Positions 25,884-34,058 of a stretch of 48,594 bases of DNA are shown piece by piece; position 1 is the stretch's first letter; each line of letters starts with the position of its first letter. Origin of the DNA: an uncultured Ruminococcus sp. (GTDB lineage Bacteria > Bacillota > Clostridia > Oscillospirales > Ruminococcaceae); assembly GCA_947176345.1 (NCBI GenBank), contig CAMWQI010000004.1, positions 1 to 48,594 of the forward strand, read 5' to 3'. The translations under genes and the position numbers were made by a program. The notes under the pieces were generated by a model, which saw nothing but the letters and a program-made list of their open reading frames with translations, did no database searches and had not been told where the DNA came from.

Positions 25884-26750
25884 ATGAAAGATAAAATCAG
25901 AATACTTGTTGCCGGCGGTGATATGCGTCAGGTATACTGTGCCGGAAAACTTTCAGCGATATCCGATACTTACGTAATGGGCTTTTCCGCCGATTTAATA
26001 CCCGAAAAAATGAACCTCACACAAGCCGTGACAGATAAAAACGGCTTTTATGATTTTGTAGTACTTCCTGTTCCGCCACTTGACGAAAATGGCATGATTA
26101 CTGCACCTTTCAACAACAAAAAAATAAATCCCGACGAAATAAAAACCCTTCTTAAGCCCGAAGCAATTATATTTGCTGGAAAATATGACAAGAAATTATC
26201 AGACGTTTTCAGTGGTCATGAAATCATTGACTATATGGAACGCGAAGAACTGAGTTTAAAAAATGCCGTTCCGACTGCTGAGGGTGCAGTGGAAATAGCC
26301 CTTAATGAACTGCCCGTAACACTCAACGGACTTAAAGTTCTTATTGTCGGACTGGGCAGGATAGGAACTTCACTTGCTGAAATTCTTAAAGGGTTCGGAG
26401 CTGATATTACTGTTGCGGTACACAATGCAAAAGGTACGGCAAAAGCACGTATTATAGGCATAAAATCAGTCTGTACAGATAAAATGGACACTGATTATCA
26501 GCTTGTATTCAATACAGTACCGGAAATGATTTTCAATGCGGAACTGCTGAAACGTTTCAGTGATGATACATTATTCATTGACCTTGCGTCAAAACCGGGG
26601 GGAATAGATTTTGATTCAGCAGTGACTTTAGGTAAAAAAGTAGTCTGGGCTTTAGGCATTCCCGGTAAAACCGCACCGATTACGTCCGGAGAATTTATAG
26701 CTGAAACAGTAGCCGGAATTATTGAGGAAAGGGGTTTTTTTAATGAGTGA
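25884..26750 (+). CDS. dpaA: Dipicolinate synthase subunit A
   Basis: A 288-aa subunit of dipicolinate synthase, which forms the spore-core calcium chelator dipicolinic acid from the lysine-pathway intermediate in the mother cell. An N-terminal domain (RILVAGGDMRQVYCAGKLS) is followed by a Rossmann NAD(P)-binding motif, VLIVGLGRIGTSLAEIL, and the closing VVWALGIPGKTAPITSGEF. These match SpoVFA/DpaA. The start is ATG 25884 because GGAG lies 6 bases upstream; the ATG four codons earlier (25872) has none. The gene overlaps dpaB by 8 bases. Its presence shows an endospore former. Confidence 0.93.
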   Translation: MKDKIRILVAGGDMRQVYCAGKLSAISDTYVMGFSADLIPEKMNLTQAVTDKNGFYDFVVLPVPPLDENGMITAPFNNKKINPDEIKTLLKPEAIIFAGKYDKKLSDVFSGHEIIDYMEREELSLKNAVPTAEGAVEIALNELPVTLNGLKVLIVGLGRIGTSLAEILKGFGADITVAVHNAKGTAKARIIGIKSVCTDKMDTDYQLVFNTVPEMIFNAELLKRFSDDTLFIDLASKPGGIDFDSAVTLGKKVVWALGIPGKTAPITSGEFIAETVAGIIEERGFFNE

Positions 26751-27339
26751 AATTTTCAGTGGTCTTAAAATAGGATTTGCTATGACAGGTTCGTTTTGTA
26801 CATTCTCAAAATGTTTTGAGCAGGCGGAAATATTAAAAAATATGGGGGCGGAAATTATACCCATAATGTCCGAAAATGCCTCCGGAACATCAACACGTTT
26901 CGGAACAGCAGATGAAAACATAAAAAAATTATCTGAAATCACCGGAAAAGATGTCATAATGTCAATAACCGACGCTGAACCCATAGGACCTAAAAATATG
27001 ACTGATATTATGGTAGTAGCTCCGTGTACATCAAATACCGCCTCAAAACTTGCAAACAGTATAACCGATACAGCAGTGACAATGGCTGTAAAGTCGCATT
27101 TAAGGAGCGGAAAACCTGTAGTTCTTGCAATAGCCTCAAACGATTCACTTTTAGGGTCAGCAAAAAATATAGGCGAACTCTTTAACAGGAAAAATTATTA
27201 CTTTGTCCCTATGTTGCAGGACGACTGCACAAACAAACCTGCCTCACTTGTTGCGGAATTTTCAATGCTACCGGAAGCAATTTCAGCAGCACTTAACGGA
27301 ATACAGTTAAGACCCATAATATATCACCGTTCAGACTGA
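26743..27339 (+). CDS. dpaB: Dipicolinate synthase subunit B (flavoprotein)
   Basis: A 198-aa flavoprotein-type subunit (SpoVFB) that works with DpaA. It has the flavin-binding pattern of the Dfp/UbiX family: IGFAMTGSFCTFSK at the start, and VVAPCTSNTASKLANSITDTAVTMAVKSHLR in the middle (each block is the family signature). The C-terminal VPMLQDDCTNKPASLVA also matches DpaB. ATG 26743 is chosen over an upstream frame start because AGGAAAGGGG precedes it and the dpaA stop overlaps it by 8 bases, implying translational coupling. It ends at a bidirectional terminator. Confidence 0.93.
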   Translation: MSEIFSGLKIGFAMTGSFCTFSKCFEQAEILKNMGAEIIPIMSENASGTSTRFGTADENIKKLSEITGKDVIMSITDAEPIGPKNMTDIMVVAPCTSNTASKLANSITDTAVTMAVKSHLRSGKPVVLAIASNDSLLGSAKNIGELFNRKNYYFVPMLQDDCTNKPASLVAEFSMLPEAISAALNGIQLRPIIYHRSD

Positions 27340-27340
27340 A

Positions 27341-27374
27341 AAAAACGGCGGTCAATTTTTAATGACCGCCTTTA
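27341..27374. terminator. Bidirectional intrinsic terminator between convergent genes
   Basis: GGCGGTCA (27347-27354) and TGACCGCC (27363-27370) with an 8-nt loop. It is flanked by A-runs before and a T-rich stretch after, so it can serve dpaB on plus and the CPBP gene on minus. Confidence 0.85.
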
Positions 27375-27376
27375 TT

Positions 27377-28534
27377 CTACATAAATATCAAAGCAATTGT
27401 ATATATCAACTGTACAAAAACCGAAATAATAAACATTATTGAACTTTTTGCCACTGTCATACCACGCCTTGACTGTGCCGGAGTAGTCGCCGGCAATTTG
27501 TTATTTTCATTGAAAACGCATAAAAGAAAAAATCCCACCAAAGCCATAACAAGTATCAGAACTGCTGTGAATATATATCCGGCACTTTCTTCAATGTAGG
27601 TCATAAATGTAGATGATGTATTTACAAAAGCGTGTACAATTACAGCCGGTATTATTGAATTATGTTTCAGGGTTATATGTGCAAGGAAAATTCCCATGAT
27701 GAATGCAAGTGTAAACTGTGGTATATTATGGTGCGAAAGTCCGAAAAAGAAAGCCGTCGCAAATACTGCAAAACGTTGATTTGTACGCGAAAATACCCTT
27801 AAAAGCATACCTCTGAAAAAAATTTCCTCTGTAAGTGGTGCAATAATACAGGTATAAATTGTCATTATTGCCCAGCCCGTACCCGTAACCGCTATACCGT
27901 CCAAATCCATTACATCTGTTGTATATCCGTATTTCACAAAAATATCATTTATTCCCGATGCGACAATAGCCGACAATTCCCACAGAAAAAATGCTATAAA
28001 ACAATACTGTATGGCTTTTCTGAAACTGAAATTACGTGTCCGGACAAGCTGACTTTTCGGAATATGTGCCATTTTCATTCCCATGAATGCAAAACCAACA
28101 TTTGAAATAATAAAGGCAAGCATATTTATTGAAGCAAATATAGATGAACTTTCCATATATATTGATATTGTTCTCATATCTGCACCGGTATTAATTGAAC
28201 TTATTACCATGCGTAATATATAAAGTATTGCATATGATAAAAGATTACTAATAAAAAACTGTCCTAATATACACCAGCCACCTACCGAATAGAAACGCTT
28301 TATTTTACGACGTTCAGTGAGTTCAGGTTCAAGGGGAATTGTGCAGTCGGGTGCGTCAAGTTCCGGCATTATATCGGAGTAGTCACCGCTAAATTCCGGA
28401 TATTCTGTCGGATTGTCAAATGGGTTCATTTTATCCGGTAGTCTGCTTTGTCTGTCTGCTTCAATCTGCCTGTTAAGTCTGGATATTTCGCTGTTAAGAA
28501 AAGATATTTCCGCTTTGTAGTAGTCTTCAATCAT
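27377..28534 (-). CDS. CPBP-family intramembrane metalloprotease
   Basis: A 385-aa membrane protein of the Rce1/CPBP (ABI) family. A cytosolic N-terminal region (1-85) with a coiled-coil start and acidic stretch leads into about eight hydrophobic helices. The catalytic motifs are present: E236-E237-x3-R241 (LTEEIFFRG), H268 in FFFGLSHHN, and the third motif with His in IVHAFVNTS. Bacterial members process peptides, give bacteriocin self-immunity, or have unknown targets. No bacteriocin gene is visible nearby. ATG 28534 has a strong GAGAGGAGG site. Confidence 0.88.
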   Translation of the reverse strand: MIEDYYKAEISFLNSEISRLNRQIEADRQSRLPDKMNPFDNPTEYPEFSGDYSDIMPELDAPDCTIPLEPELTERRKIKRFYSVGGWCILGQFFISNLLSYAILYILRMVISSINTGADMRTISIYMESSSIFASINMLAFIISNVGFAFMGMKMAHIPKSQLVRTRNFSFRKAIQYCFIAFFLWELSAIVASGINDIFVKYGYTTDVMDLDGIAVTGTGWAIMTIYTCIIAPLTEEIFFRGMLLRVFSRTNQRFAVFATAFFFGLSHHNIPQFTLAFIMGIFLAHITLKHNSIIPAVIVHAFVNTSSTFMTYIEESAGYIFTAVLILVMALVGFFLLCVFNENNKLPATTPAQSRRGMTVAKSSIMFIISVFVQLIYTIALIFM

Positions 28535-28565
28535 TTTGTGCCTCCTCTCAATTGTGTTTATTTAT

Positions 28566-28895
28566 TCAAAAAATATGAAATGGTTCATCGCTGTTCGGAG
28601 CTTCTTCCGGAATTACTTTCATAAGTTCTTCAATTCTGCTGTGCATTTTGAAATATTCATTTCCAGTTAAATTATAGTCGCACCATTGTATTAATATACG
28701 TAGTTCGTCAAGTACTTCATTTATTTGATTAGGCGTGAATGTCCCCCAGTTCCTGAATAACTTCAATTCACTTTCAACAATAGCAACTGTCCAGACGTTT
28801 CTGAAAAAATTTTCAGATGCAACCGGATAACTAAAAATTATTTTGCTGTTATCGGCGTTCCAGTCTCCGTCATATCTTACCAAATCTACTGCCAT
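28566..28895 (-). CDS. Hypothetical protein (109 aa)
   Basis: Not recognised. A soluble acidic protein with aromatic residues in the first half (VRYDGDWN, WTVAIVESELKLFRNWGTFTP) and a helical second half (LDELRILIQWCDYNLTGNEYFKMHSRIEELMKV). No signal or membrane segment. ATG 28895 has TAGGTGA upstream. It lies 8 bases after rlmH and 31 before the CPBP gene, so it belongs to the same transcript. Confidence 0.65.
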   Translation of the reverse strand: MAVDLVRYDGDWNADNSKIIFSYPVASENFFRNVWTVAIVESELKLFRNWGTFTPNQINEVLDELRILIQWCDYNLTGNEYFKMHSRIEELMKVIPEEAPNSDEPFHIF

Positions 28896-28903
28896 ATTGT
28901 CAC

Positions 28904-29380
28904 CTACTTGTGATATTTTCCGCCCTCTGCAATCTGAAAAGCCCTGTAAACCTGTTCCAGTAACATAACCCTTGCAAGCTGGTGCGGAAAAGTCATATCC
29001 GACATGGAAAGTTTTAAATTTCCCATTGATTTTATTTCCGGTGCAAGTCCGAAAGAACTCCCGATTATGAAAGTAACTGCACTGAAACCGTTTACACCGG
29101 CAGACGATATTTTTTCAGAAAACTTAACACTTGTAAGCTGTTTGCCTTCAATACACATGGGAATTATCATTCCTTTTGCGTATTTCTTTATCTGTAAAGC
29201 CTCTTTCTGCAATGCCGAATTTATCTCTTTTTCGGACGGGTTTTCACTAAGTCTGCACTCGTCTAATTCATGAATTTCAAAACTACAATATCTTGAAAGC
29301 CTCTTTATATATTCTGAACAGGCACTCCGGAGATAATCTTCTTTCAGTTTTCCTATGACTATTAAATTTATCGTAATCAA
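28904..29380 (-). CDS. rlmH: 23S rRNA (pseudouridine1915-N3)-methyltransferase RlmH
   Basis: A 158-aa SPOUT methyltransferase acting on pseudouridine 1915 of the 70S ribosome. The family blocks are clear: NLIVIGKLKEDYL at the start, TFIIGSSFGLAPE in the SAM-binding knot, and MTFPHQLARVMLLEQVYRAF...YHK at the end. The start is TTG at 29380 and overlaps the stop of the upstream hydrolase by 4 bases. A run of seven G precedes it on the coding strand and may act as an unusual ribosome binding site or reflect coupling. Confidence 0.95.
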   Translation of the reverse strand: MITINLIVIGKLKEDYLRSACSEYIKRLSRYCSFEIHELDECRLSENPSEKEINSALQKEALQIKKYAKGMIIPMCIEGKQLTSVKFSEKISSAGVNGFSAVTFIIGSSFGLAPEIKSMGNLKLSMSDMTFPHQLARVMLLEQVYRAFQIAEGGKYHK

Positions 29381-30162
29381 AAAACAACCGCCCCCCCGTT
29401 TGTCTCGACTGGTGCTACACCCATTATGTAATCCTTATTGAATATATATTTTTCGTCAAGAAATTTCCTTGCTGTAGCGAATGCAGTTTTAGGTGTGTTG
29501 TTTTCCTGACTGAGATGTCCTAAAACTATATGTGTAGTGCCGTTTTCTATTAATTTGGCTATCTGTGTGGTACAGTTATCATTAGAAAGATGTCCGGTTT
29601 CCGAAAGAATACGCTGTTTCAGGTGAAACGGATAATTTCCCTGACGTAACATATTTTCGTCATAATTCGACTCAATCAGTACCATTTTACAGCCATTCAA
29701 AGCCGTTTCAGCCTCTGAAGTTATCATACCTGTATCGGTACATATAGCACAATATTTATCATCGGAAGTATGTATTTTATAACCGCATGGGTCTATAGCA
29801 TCGTGTGATATTCTGAATGAATTTATTTCCATATCGGCACAGACTATATTTTTTTTCATCTCAATGACCGGAGATTTCGGGGAAATTCTATCATCGTCGC
29901 AAAGTTTCCGGAGTGTTTTTTTTGTGCTGTAAACCGGTATACCTGTTTTCCCCGTAAGAACTTTAAGTCCGGAAACATGGTCGCTGTGTTCGTGGGTTAT
30001 AAATATCGCCTGCACTGCTGTAAGCGGTATTTTATTTGCGTTAAGTGCGGTGGAAAATTTCCGGAAACTCACACCGCAGTCTATAAGTATCCCACCCTTT
30101 TCAGTTCCGATAAAGTAAGAATTTCCCTTACTGGAGCTGAAAAGTGGATATATTCTTGCCAT
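29377..30162 (-). CDS. MBL-fold metallohydrolase, WalJ/YycJ type
   Basis: A 261-aa metallo-beta-lactamase-fold enzyme. It has the metal motif THEHSDHVSG, the upstream LIDCGVS, a CTDTGMI motif and the downstream HLSNDN and LGHLSQENN histidines. These match YycJ/WalJ, often linked to WalRK cell-wall regulation and DNA metabolism and possibly a 5'-3' exonuclease. The ATG at 30162 begins MARIYPLFSSSKGN, the canonical family start, and has AAAGAGGG; longer frames extend into the acetyltransferase gene. No walRK genes are in the window. Confidence 0.85.
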   Translation of the reverse strand: MARIYPLFSSSKGNSYFIGTEKGGILIDCGVSFRKFSTALNANKIPLTAVQAIFITHEHSDHVSGLKVLTGKTGIPVYSTKKTLRKLCDDDRISPKSPVIEMKKNIVCADMEINSFRISHDAIDPCGYKIHTSDDKYCAICTDTGMITSEAETALNGCKMVLIESNYDENMLRQGNYPFHLKQRILSETGHLSNDNCTTQIAKLIENGTTHIVLGHLSQENNTPKTAFATARKFLDEKYIFNKDYIMGVAPVETNGGAVVF

Positions 30163-30163
30163 T

Positions 30164-30658
30164 TTATCCCTCTTTCCTGTCTGCAATGTATTCCATAGCA
30201 AAATATTCATGTCCGAACATACTACACTCTCCGGAAAAATCAAATTTCAGACTTTTATATGTCTCCAAAGCCGGAATATTGCTTTTAGCTACAAATAAAT
30301 GCACAGATTTACAGCCTTTTTCAACAAGTGTTTCAATAAGTTTTTCCAACATTATTTTTGCATATCCATTTCCCTGATATTCAGGTGCAATAACTATTCT
30401 TGCGATTTCGCACTGCGTACCATCATTTATTTTCCAGAAGTCAGTATTTTCAAAAACGCTATCCGTTTCAACAGAACACGCACCGATTATTTTATCGTTA
30501 TTCTCAAATATATACAGATTTCCATTTCTGAAATCCCACATGGCATTTTCACGTGTGGGATAATCTTCAGTCCAAAGTGAATAGTTAACTCCTATAATGT
30601 TTCTGTAAATTCCAACAACAATATCAATATCTTTTTGTTTCGCTTTTCTGAGATTCAT
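30164..30658 (-). CDS. GNAT-family N-acetyltransferase
   Basis: A 164-aa acetyltransferase. The acetyl-CoA motif A reads IARIVIAPEYQGNGYAKIMLEKLI (the Q-x-x-G-x-G/A pattern), preceded by strands with KIIGACSVE. The C-terminal strand-helix SVHLFVAKSNIPALETYKSLKF is typical. The substrate is unknown. It overlaps the cysS stop as ATGA, so it is translationally coupled to cysS. Confidence 0.85.
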   Translation of the reverse strand: MNLRKAKQKDIDIVVGIYRNIIGVNYSLWTEDYPTRENAMWDFRNGNLYIFENNDKIIGACSVETDSVFENTDFWKINDGTQCEIARIVIAPEYQGNGYAKIMLEKLIETLVEKGCKSVHLFVAKSNIPALETYKSLKFDFSGECSMFGHEYFAMEYIADRKEG

Positions 30659-32058
30659 ATTTTCCTGATTTCAACACCCTGTCTTGTTTCACGGACTTCA
30701 TAGCCGAGTGCAGTTATTTTATTTCTGATTTCGTCGGCAAGTGTAAAATTCTTTTCCTTGCGTGCGTTTTTTCTTTCCTCAACAAGTTCAAGAACTTCTT
30801 CCGGAATTTCCTCACCCTGATTTGCTTTCATGGCATTTTCTATAAGGTCAAGACCTAAAACCTTATCAAATTCCTTAATCAAGGCAATTTTTGTAACGGA
30901 ATTAGTTTCAGATTTCAGAACGTCATACAATGCAGTAATTGCAAGTGAAGTATTCAAATCATTATCGAGTGCATCTGTGAAATTTTTCATAAGTCTGTCA
31001 TATTCTGTGCCATCAATATCTCCGGAATTGTCATTCACAAGAAGTGCTGTTTTTTCGATAATCTTGTTATATGAAATCACTGCATTATTGAGATTATCCC
31101 AGTCAAAAACAAGAGATTTTCTGTAATGCGACAGCAGACAAAAATATCTGTATACAACCGGATTATAGCCTTTTTCCTCTAAAAGCGATACTGTAAGAAA
31201 TTCACCCTTTGATTTACTCATTTTTCCACTGTTTGTATTCAGGTGGTGTACGTGAAACCAGTAACTGCACCATTCATGACCTAAATAAGCCTCACTTTGT
31301 GCTATTTCGTTGGTATGGTGCGGAAATGCATTATCTATACCACCGCAATGAATATCCAGATATTCGCCTAAATTCTTCATGCTTATGCATGAACACTCTA
31401 TATGCCAGCCTGGATAGCCTGTACCAAACGGACTATCCCATTTAAGTTCCTGTGAGTCAAATTTTGATTTGGTGAACCATAATACAAAATCTGCCTTGTT
31501 TCGCTTATTGGAGTCTTCTTCCACGCCTTCACGGACACCTACCGCCAAATCTTCTTCCTTGAAATCATTAAAAACATAATATTTTTCAAGTTTAGATGTA
31601 TCAAAATAAATATTTCCGCCGGATTCGTATGCATAGCCTTTGTCCATAAGGGCTTGTATAACCCTTATAAATTCGTCTATATAAGATGTTGCCGGCACAA
31701 CAACGTCCGGAGTTTTTATGTTAAGTTTTTTGCAGTCGCTGAAAAAAGCGTCTGTGTAAAACTGTGCTATTTCCATGACGGTTTTATGTTCACGCTTAGC
31801 GCCTTTTAACATTTTATCGTCACCGGTGTCGCCGTCACTGGTAAGATGTCCAACGTCGGTTATGTTCATTACACGGGTAACGTCAAGACCTGTGAAACGA
31901 AGGTATTTTTCAAGGACATCTTCCATTATATAAGTCCGGAGATTTCCGATATGTGCGTAATGATATACAGTAGGACCACAAGTGTATATACTTGCTTTTC
32001 CTGCTTCATGTGGAATAAATTCCTCTTTTTTATGTGAAAGTGAATTATATAACTGCAT
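30655..32058 (-). CDS. cysS: Cysteinyl-tRNA synthetase
   Basis: A 467-aa class I aminoacyl-tRNA synthetase. The zinc-site cysteine lies in YTCGPTVY, the HIGH signature reads HIGN (AHIGNLRTYI), further zinc ligands are in WHIECS and HHTNE, and the KMSKS loop reads KMSKSKG. Length is standard. ATG 32058 has GAGAGG. cysE lies upstream on the same strand, with a hypothetical gene and a terminator between them. Confidence 0.97.
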   Translation of the reverse strand: MQLYNSLSHKKEEFIPHEAGKASIYTCGPTVYHYAHIGNLRTYIMEDVLEKYLRFTGLDVTRVMNITDVGHLTSDGDTGDDKMLKGAKREHKTVMEIAQFYTDAFFSDCKKLNIKTPDVVVPATSYIDEFIRVIQALMDKGYAYESGGNIYFDTSKLEKYYVFNDFKEEDLAVGVREGVEEDSNKRNKADFVLWFTKSKFDSQELKWDSPFGTGYPGWHIECSCISMKNLGEYLDIHCGGIDNAFPHHTNEIAQSEAYLGHEWCSYWFHVHHLNTNSGKMSKSKGEFLTVSLLEEKGYNPVVYRYFCLLSHYRKSLVFDWDNLNNAVISYNKIIEKTALLVNDNSGDIDGTEYDRLMKNFTDALDNDLNTSLAITALYDVLKSETNSVTKIALIKEFDKVLGLDLIENAMKANQGEEIPEEVLELVEERKNARKEKNFTLADEIRNKITALGYEVRETRQGVEIRKI

Positions 32059-32083
32059 TATAAAAACCTCTCTTTTTATTTAA

Positions 32084-32602
32084 TTAAAGATTTTGATATT
32101 TTGAAAGAGTTTCTTTTTCAAACTCAAGAAGATTGAAACTGCTGTCTTTTTCGTGTTCCTGTGCCACAAATTCAGCAAGTTTTTTTTCGTCGGTAAGCAG
32201 AACACACGCCTGATATGAAAGCTGTTCATACCAGTCCCATGAATAGCGGTCATCTGGAAATCCGTGCGGAAACTCTATCTCTGATACTGTGCCTGTCTCA
32301 CGGCTTTTTACAGCACGGGCAGTAAAAAAATTATTGTCAACAGATACGATTATTTCTATATTATTGTATTCTGTAGTATCATCAAAGAAAACTCTGCTTT
32401 GAAAACTGCTCCATTCAAGAATAGAGGCTTTAATTCTTCTTGTCTTGTCGGCAACACCGTAACTTATTGTCATTCTCTCCGGAGGTACTGAAATATCGTC
32501 TTTATCCATCTTTAAATCATACTGCATATAATTTATAAGATTTTCAATCTGACGTTCCCGAAAACGTATGTATTCAAGTCCGAAATTAAAAAATACAGAC
32601 AT
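32084..32602 (-). CDS. Hypothetical protein (172 aa)
   Basis: Not recognised. Soluble, with a helical N-terminus (LEYIRFRERQIENLINYMQ), a beta-rich middle (IEIIVSVDNNFFTARAV) and an acidic helical end. No catalytic motif stands out. I begin at ATG 32602; the longer frame to 32635 would place the AAAGGAG inside the coding region. The spacing from that site to 32602 (about 12) is on the long side. It ends 25 bases before cysS. Confidence 0.6.
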   Translation of the reverse strand: MSVFFNFGLEYIRFRERQIENLINYMQYDLKMDKDDISVPPERMTISYGVADKTRRIKASILEWSSFQSRVFFDDTTEYNNIEIIVSVDNNFFTARAVKSRETGTVSEIEFPHGFPDDRYSWDWYEQLSYQACVLLTDEKKLAEFVAQEHEKDSSFNLLEFEKETLSKYQNL

Positions 32603-32640
32603 AATATAAAAAAACTCCTTTTTATTTTTGTTCATACAAA

Positions 32641-32680
32641 ATTATTTTTAACAGCCGGTATTCCGCTTAAATACCGGCTG
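32641..32680 (-). terminator. Intrinsic terminator after cysE
   Basis: Reading on minus, CAGCCGGTATT (32670-32680) pairs with AATACCGGCTG (32652-32662) around a 7-nt loop, followed by a broken T/A tract. It separates cysE from the downstream hypothetical-cysS genes, which therefore may be transcribed partly by read-through. Confidence 0.7.
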
Positions 32681-32688
32681 AAGACTTA

Positions 32689-33333
32689 TTACTTCATATC
32701 TGAAACTTCTTTTTTAAGTCTTTCAATTTCCGTATTCAAACGGCACAACTCCTGTGATACCGGGTCAGGAATGTGTATCTGGTCAATTTCACTACAAACG
32801 TCCCTACAGATTTTTTTTCCGTTTCTTCTTACTATTCTTGCCGGAACACCTACTGCTGTACAGTTATCGGGGATTTCATTCAGAACTACAGCATTTGCGG
32901 CAATTTTCACATTGTTTCCGACTTTAAACGGACCTAAAACTTTTGCACCTGCTCCTACAAGAACATTATGTCCAAGTGTAGGATGACGTTTTCCTTTGTC
33001 CTTACCAGTACCACCAAGTGTGACACCCTGATATAAAAGACAGTTATCACCGATTACAGCAGTTTCACCTATGACAACACCCATTCCGTGGTCAATAAAA
33101 AGACCTTTTCCTATTTCTGCACCGGGGTGGATTTCAATTCCGGTTTTTCTTCTTGAACGCTGTGAAATCATTCTTGCAATTGTAAACATCTTTCTTTTAT
33201 AGAACCAATGGGCTATGCGGTAACTCCTTACTGCTGTAAGACTCGGATATGTCAGCAGTATCTCAAGTGTACTGTGTACAGCGGGGTCACGTTCTCTTAT
33301 AAGCCTTATATCTCTTTTTATATATTTAAACAA
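32689..33333 (-). CDS. cysE: Serine O-acetyltransferase
   Basis: A 214-aa enzyme making O-acetylserine, the precursor of cysteine. The N-terminal helical region ends RIAHWFYKRK, followed by left-handed beta-helix hexapeptides with the active-site segment IDHGMGVVIGETAVIG and YQGVTLGGTGK...KRHPTLG. The C-terminal tail is helical. The start is TTG at 33333, seven bases after AGGAGG. A frame running to 33390 passes through a leader terminator hairpin and is not credible. Regulation is probably by the leader at 33350-33481. Confidence 0.93.
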   Translation of the reverse strand: MFKYIKRDIRLIRERDPAVHSTLEILLTYPSLTAVRSYRIAHWFYKRKMFTIARMISQRSRRKTGIEIHPGAEIGKGLFIDHGMGVVIGETAVIGDNCLLYQGVTLGGTGKDKGKRHPTLGHNVLVGAGAKVLGPFKVGNNVKIAANAVVLNEIPDNCTAVGVPARIVRRNGKKICRDVCSEIDQIHIPDPVSQELCRLNTEIERLKKEVSDMK

Positions 33334-33349
33334 AGCATTTCCTCCTTTT

Positions 33350-33481
33350 AAAAAAATTCGGTCTCCGGAGGCATACACATACGGAAACACCCTCCGGAGA
33401 CGTATTATAACGTTATTCCAAGCTATTCCCGTAACGAAAGCTAATCAGACTGCTACGCCTTTCCGAAATATTGCTTATACT
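33350..33481 (-). promoter_or_regulatory. cysE 5' leader with intrinsic terminator (attenuator or riboswitch-like)
   Basis: About 130-150 bases lie between the cysE promoter and its start. They hold internal pairing segments (CGTTA with TAACG; GAAAG with CTTTC) and end in an 11-bp terminator stem, GTCTCCGGAGG (33361-33371) with CCTCCGGAGAC (33391-33401), then CGAA and T7 just before the ribosome binding site. A terminator inside a leader implies conditional read-through. I see no convincing T-box signature or SAM-I core, so the class is open. Confidence 0.6.
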
Positions 33482-33511
33482 ATTATATACCACAACGCCG
33501 GATTTTGTCAA
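33482..33511 (-). promoter_or_regulatory. Predicted sigma-A promoter for cysE
   Basis: Minus strand TTGACA (33506-33511), 18-base spacer, TATAAT (33482-33487). Transcription would start near 33475. Confidence 0.75.
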
Positions 33512-33534
33512 GGGTTATGCATATAATTTATATA

Positions 33535-33579
33535 ACTCAAAAAAAACAGAACTGCCAAGAGTTCCGCATTTTTTTGAGT
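33535..33579. other. Long hairpin between divergent promoters
   Basis: ACTCAAAAAAA (from 33535) pairs with TTTTTTTGAGT (to 33579), with an inner stem GAACT-gccaag-AGTTC. It looks like a bidirectional terminator, but no gene ends here: it lies between the cysE promoter and the next plus-strand promoter. The whole gap 33334-33658 otherwise contains only the leader and promoters described. Confidence 0.6.
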
Positions 33580-33594
33580 AACATATGCATTATC

Positions 33595-33623
33595 TTGACA
33601 CTTTATGTTAATTATGTTATAAT
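33595..33623 (+). promoter_or_regulatory. Consensus sigma-A promoter for the glycan cluster
   Basis: TTGACA (33595-33600), exactly 17 bases, TATAAT (33618-33623): a full consensus promoter, about 28 bases upstream of the ATG at 33659. Confidence 0.85.
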
Positions 33624-33658
33624 GAGACAAACCATATTTTTTCGGAGATGATAGAACT

Positions 33659-34057
33659 ATGGATAATTATGTTAATACAGATGAAATAATGTCACAAATA
33701 AAACGCGAAATAAAAGAAAAAAATATCCCTGATTTTGAAGATGTTACCTACAGTAAACAAACAGGTGCGGAAATTCCAGCTGACCCCGATAAAGCTATTG
33801 CCAGTGTACGTGCATATTCGTATGTACACCCATACAGGCAATTTACAGGAAATAATTTAAAAGTTTTCCTGAAAAAATCTGTAAGGAAAATAATTAAATT
33901 CTACATTGAACCACTCATAAATGAACAGAATGACTTCAATGCTTCAGCAGAAACGGCACTTACTTCCATGCGAAATACACAGAAAAAGCTTATCAAACGC
34001 ATAGAAATACTTGAAAAAGAAAATAAACGTCTTATGCATGACTTATACGGTGAATGA
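33659..34057 (+). CDS. Small glycan-cluster protein (132 aa)
   Basis: A 132-aa soluble protein with an N-terminal acidic segment (IMSQIKREIKEKNIPDFED), a conserved-looking core (YVHPYRQFTGNNLKVFLKKSVRKIIKFYIEPLINEQNDFN) and a C-terminal coiled coil. The core resembles the region that precedes or accompanies methyltransferases and glycosyltransferases of surface-polysaccharide clusters (SHRxxxG...KRxxRKxxRFYxEPxxxQNxFN). It is probably an accessory or membrane-association module for the two glycosyltransferases behind it. GGAG precedes the ATG. It stops one base before the next ATG. Confidence 0.7.
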   Translation: MDNYVNTDEIMSQIKREIKEKNIPDFEDVTYSKQTGAEIPADPDKAIASVRAYSYVHPYRQFTGNNLKVFLKKSVRKIIKFYIEPLINEQNDFNASAETALTSMRNTQKKLIKRIEILEKENKRLMHDLYGE

Positions 34058-34058
34058 T

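Noticed and set aside
33334..33390. An extended cysE start at 33390
   Set aside because: It would translate through the leader terminator; TTG 33333 has AGGAGG at the right distance.
33361..33475. T-box riboswitch call for the cysE leader
   Set aside because: A short AGGGTG-like string is present, but the full antiterminator signature and specifier stem could not be identified by eye; reported as an unclassified leader instead.
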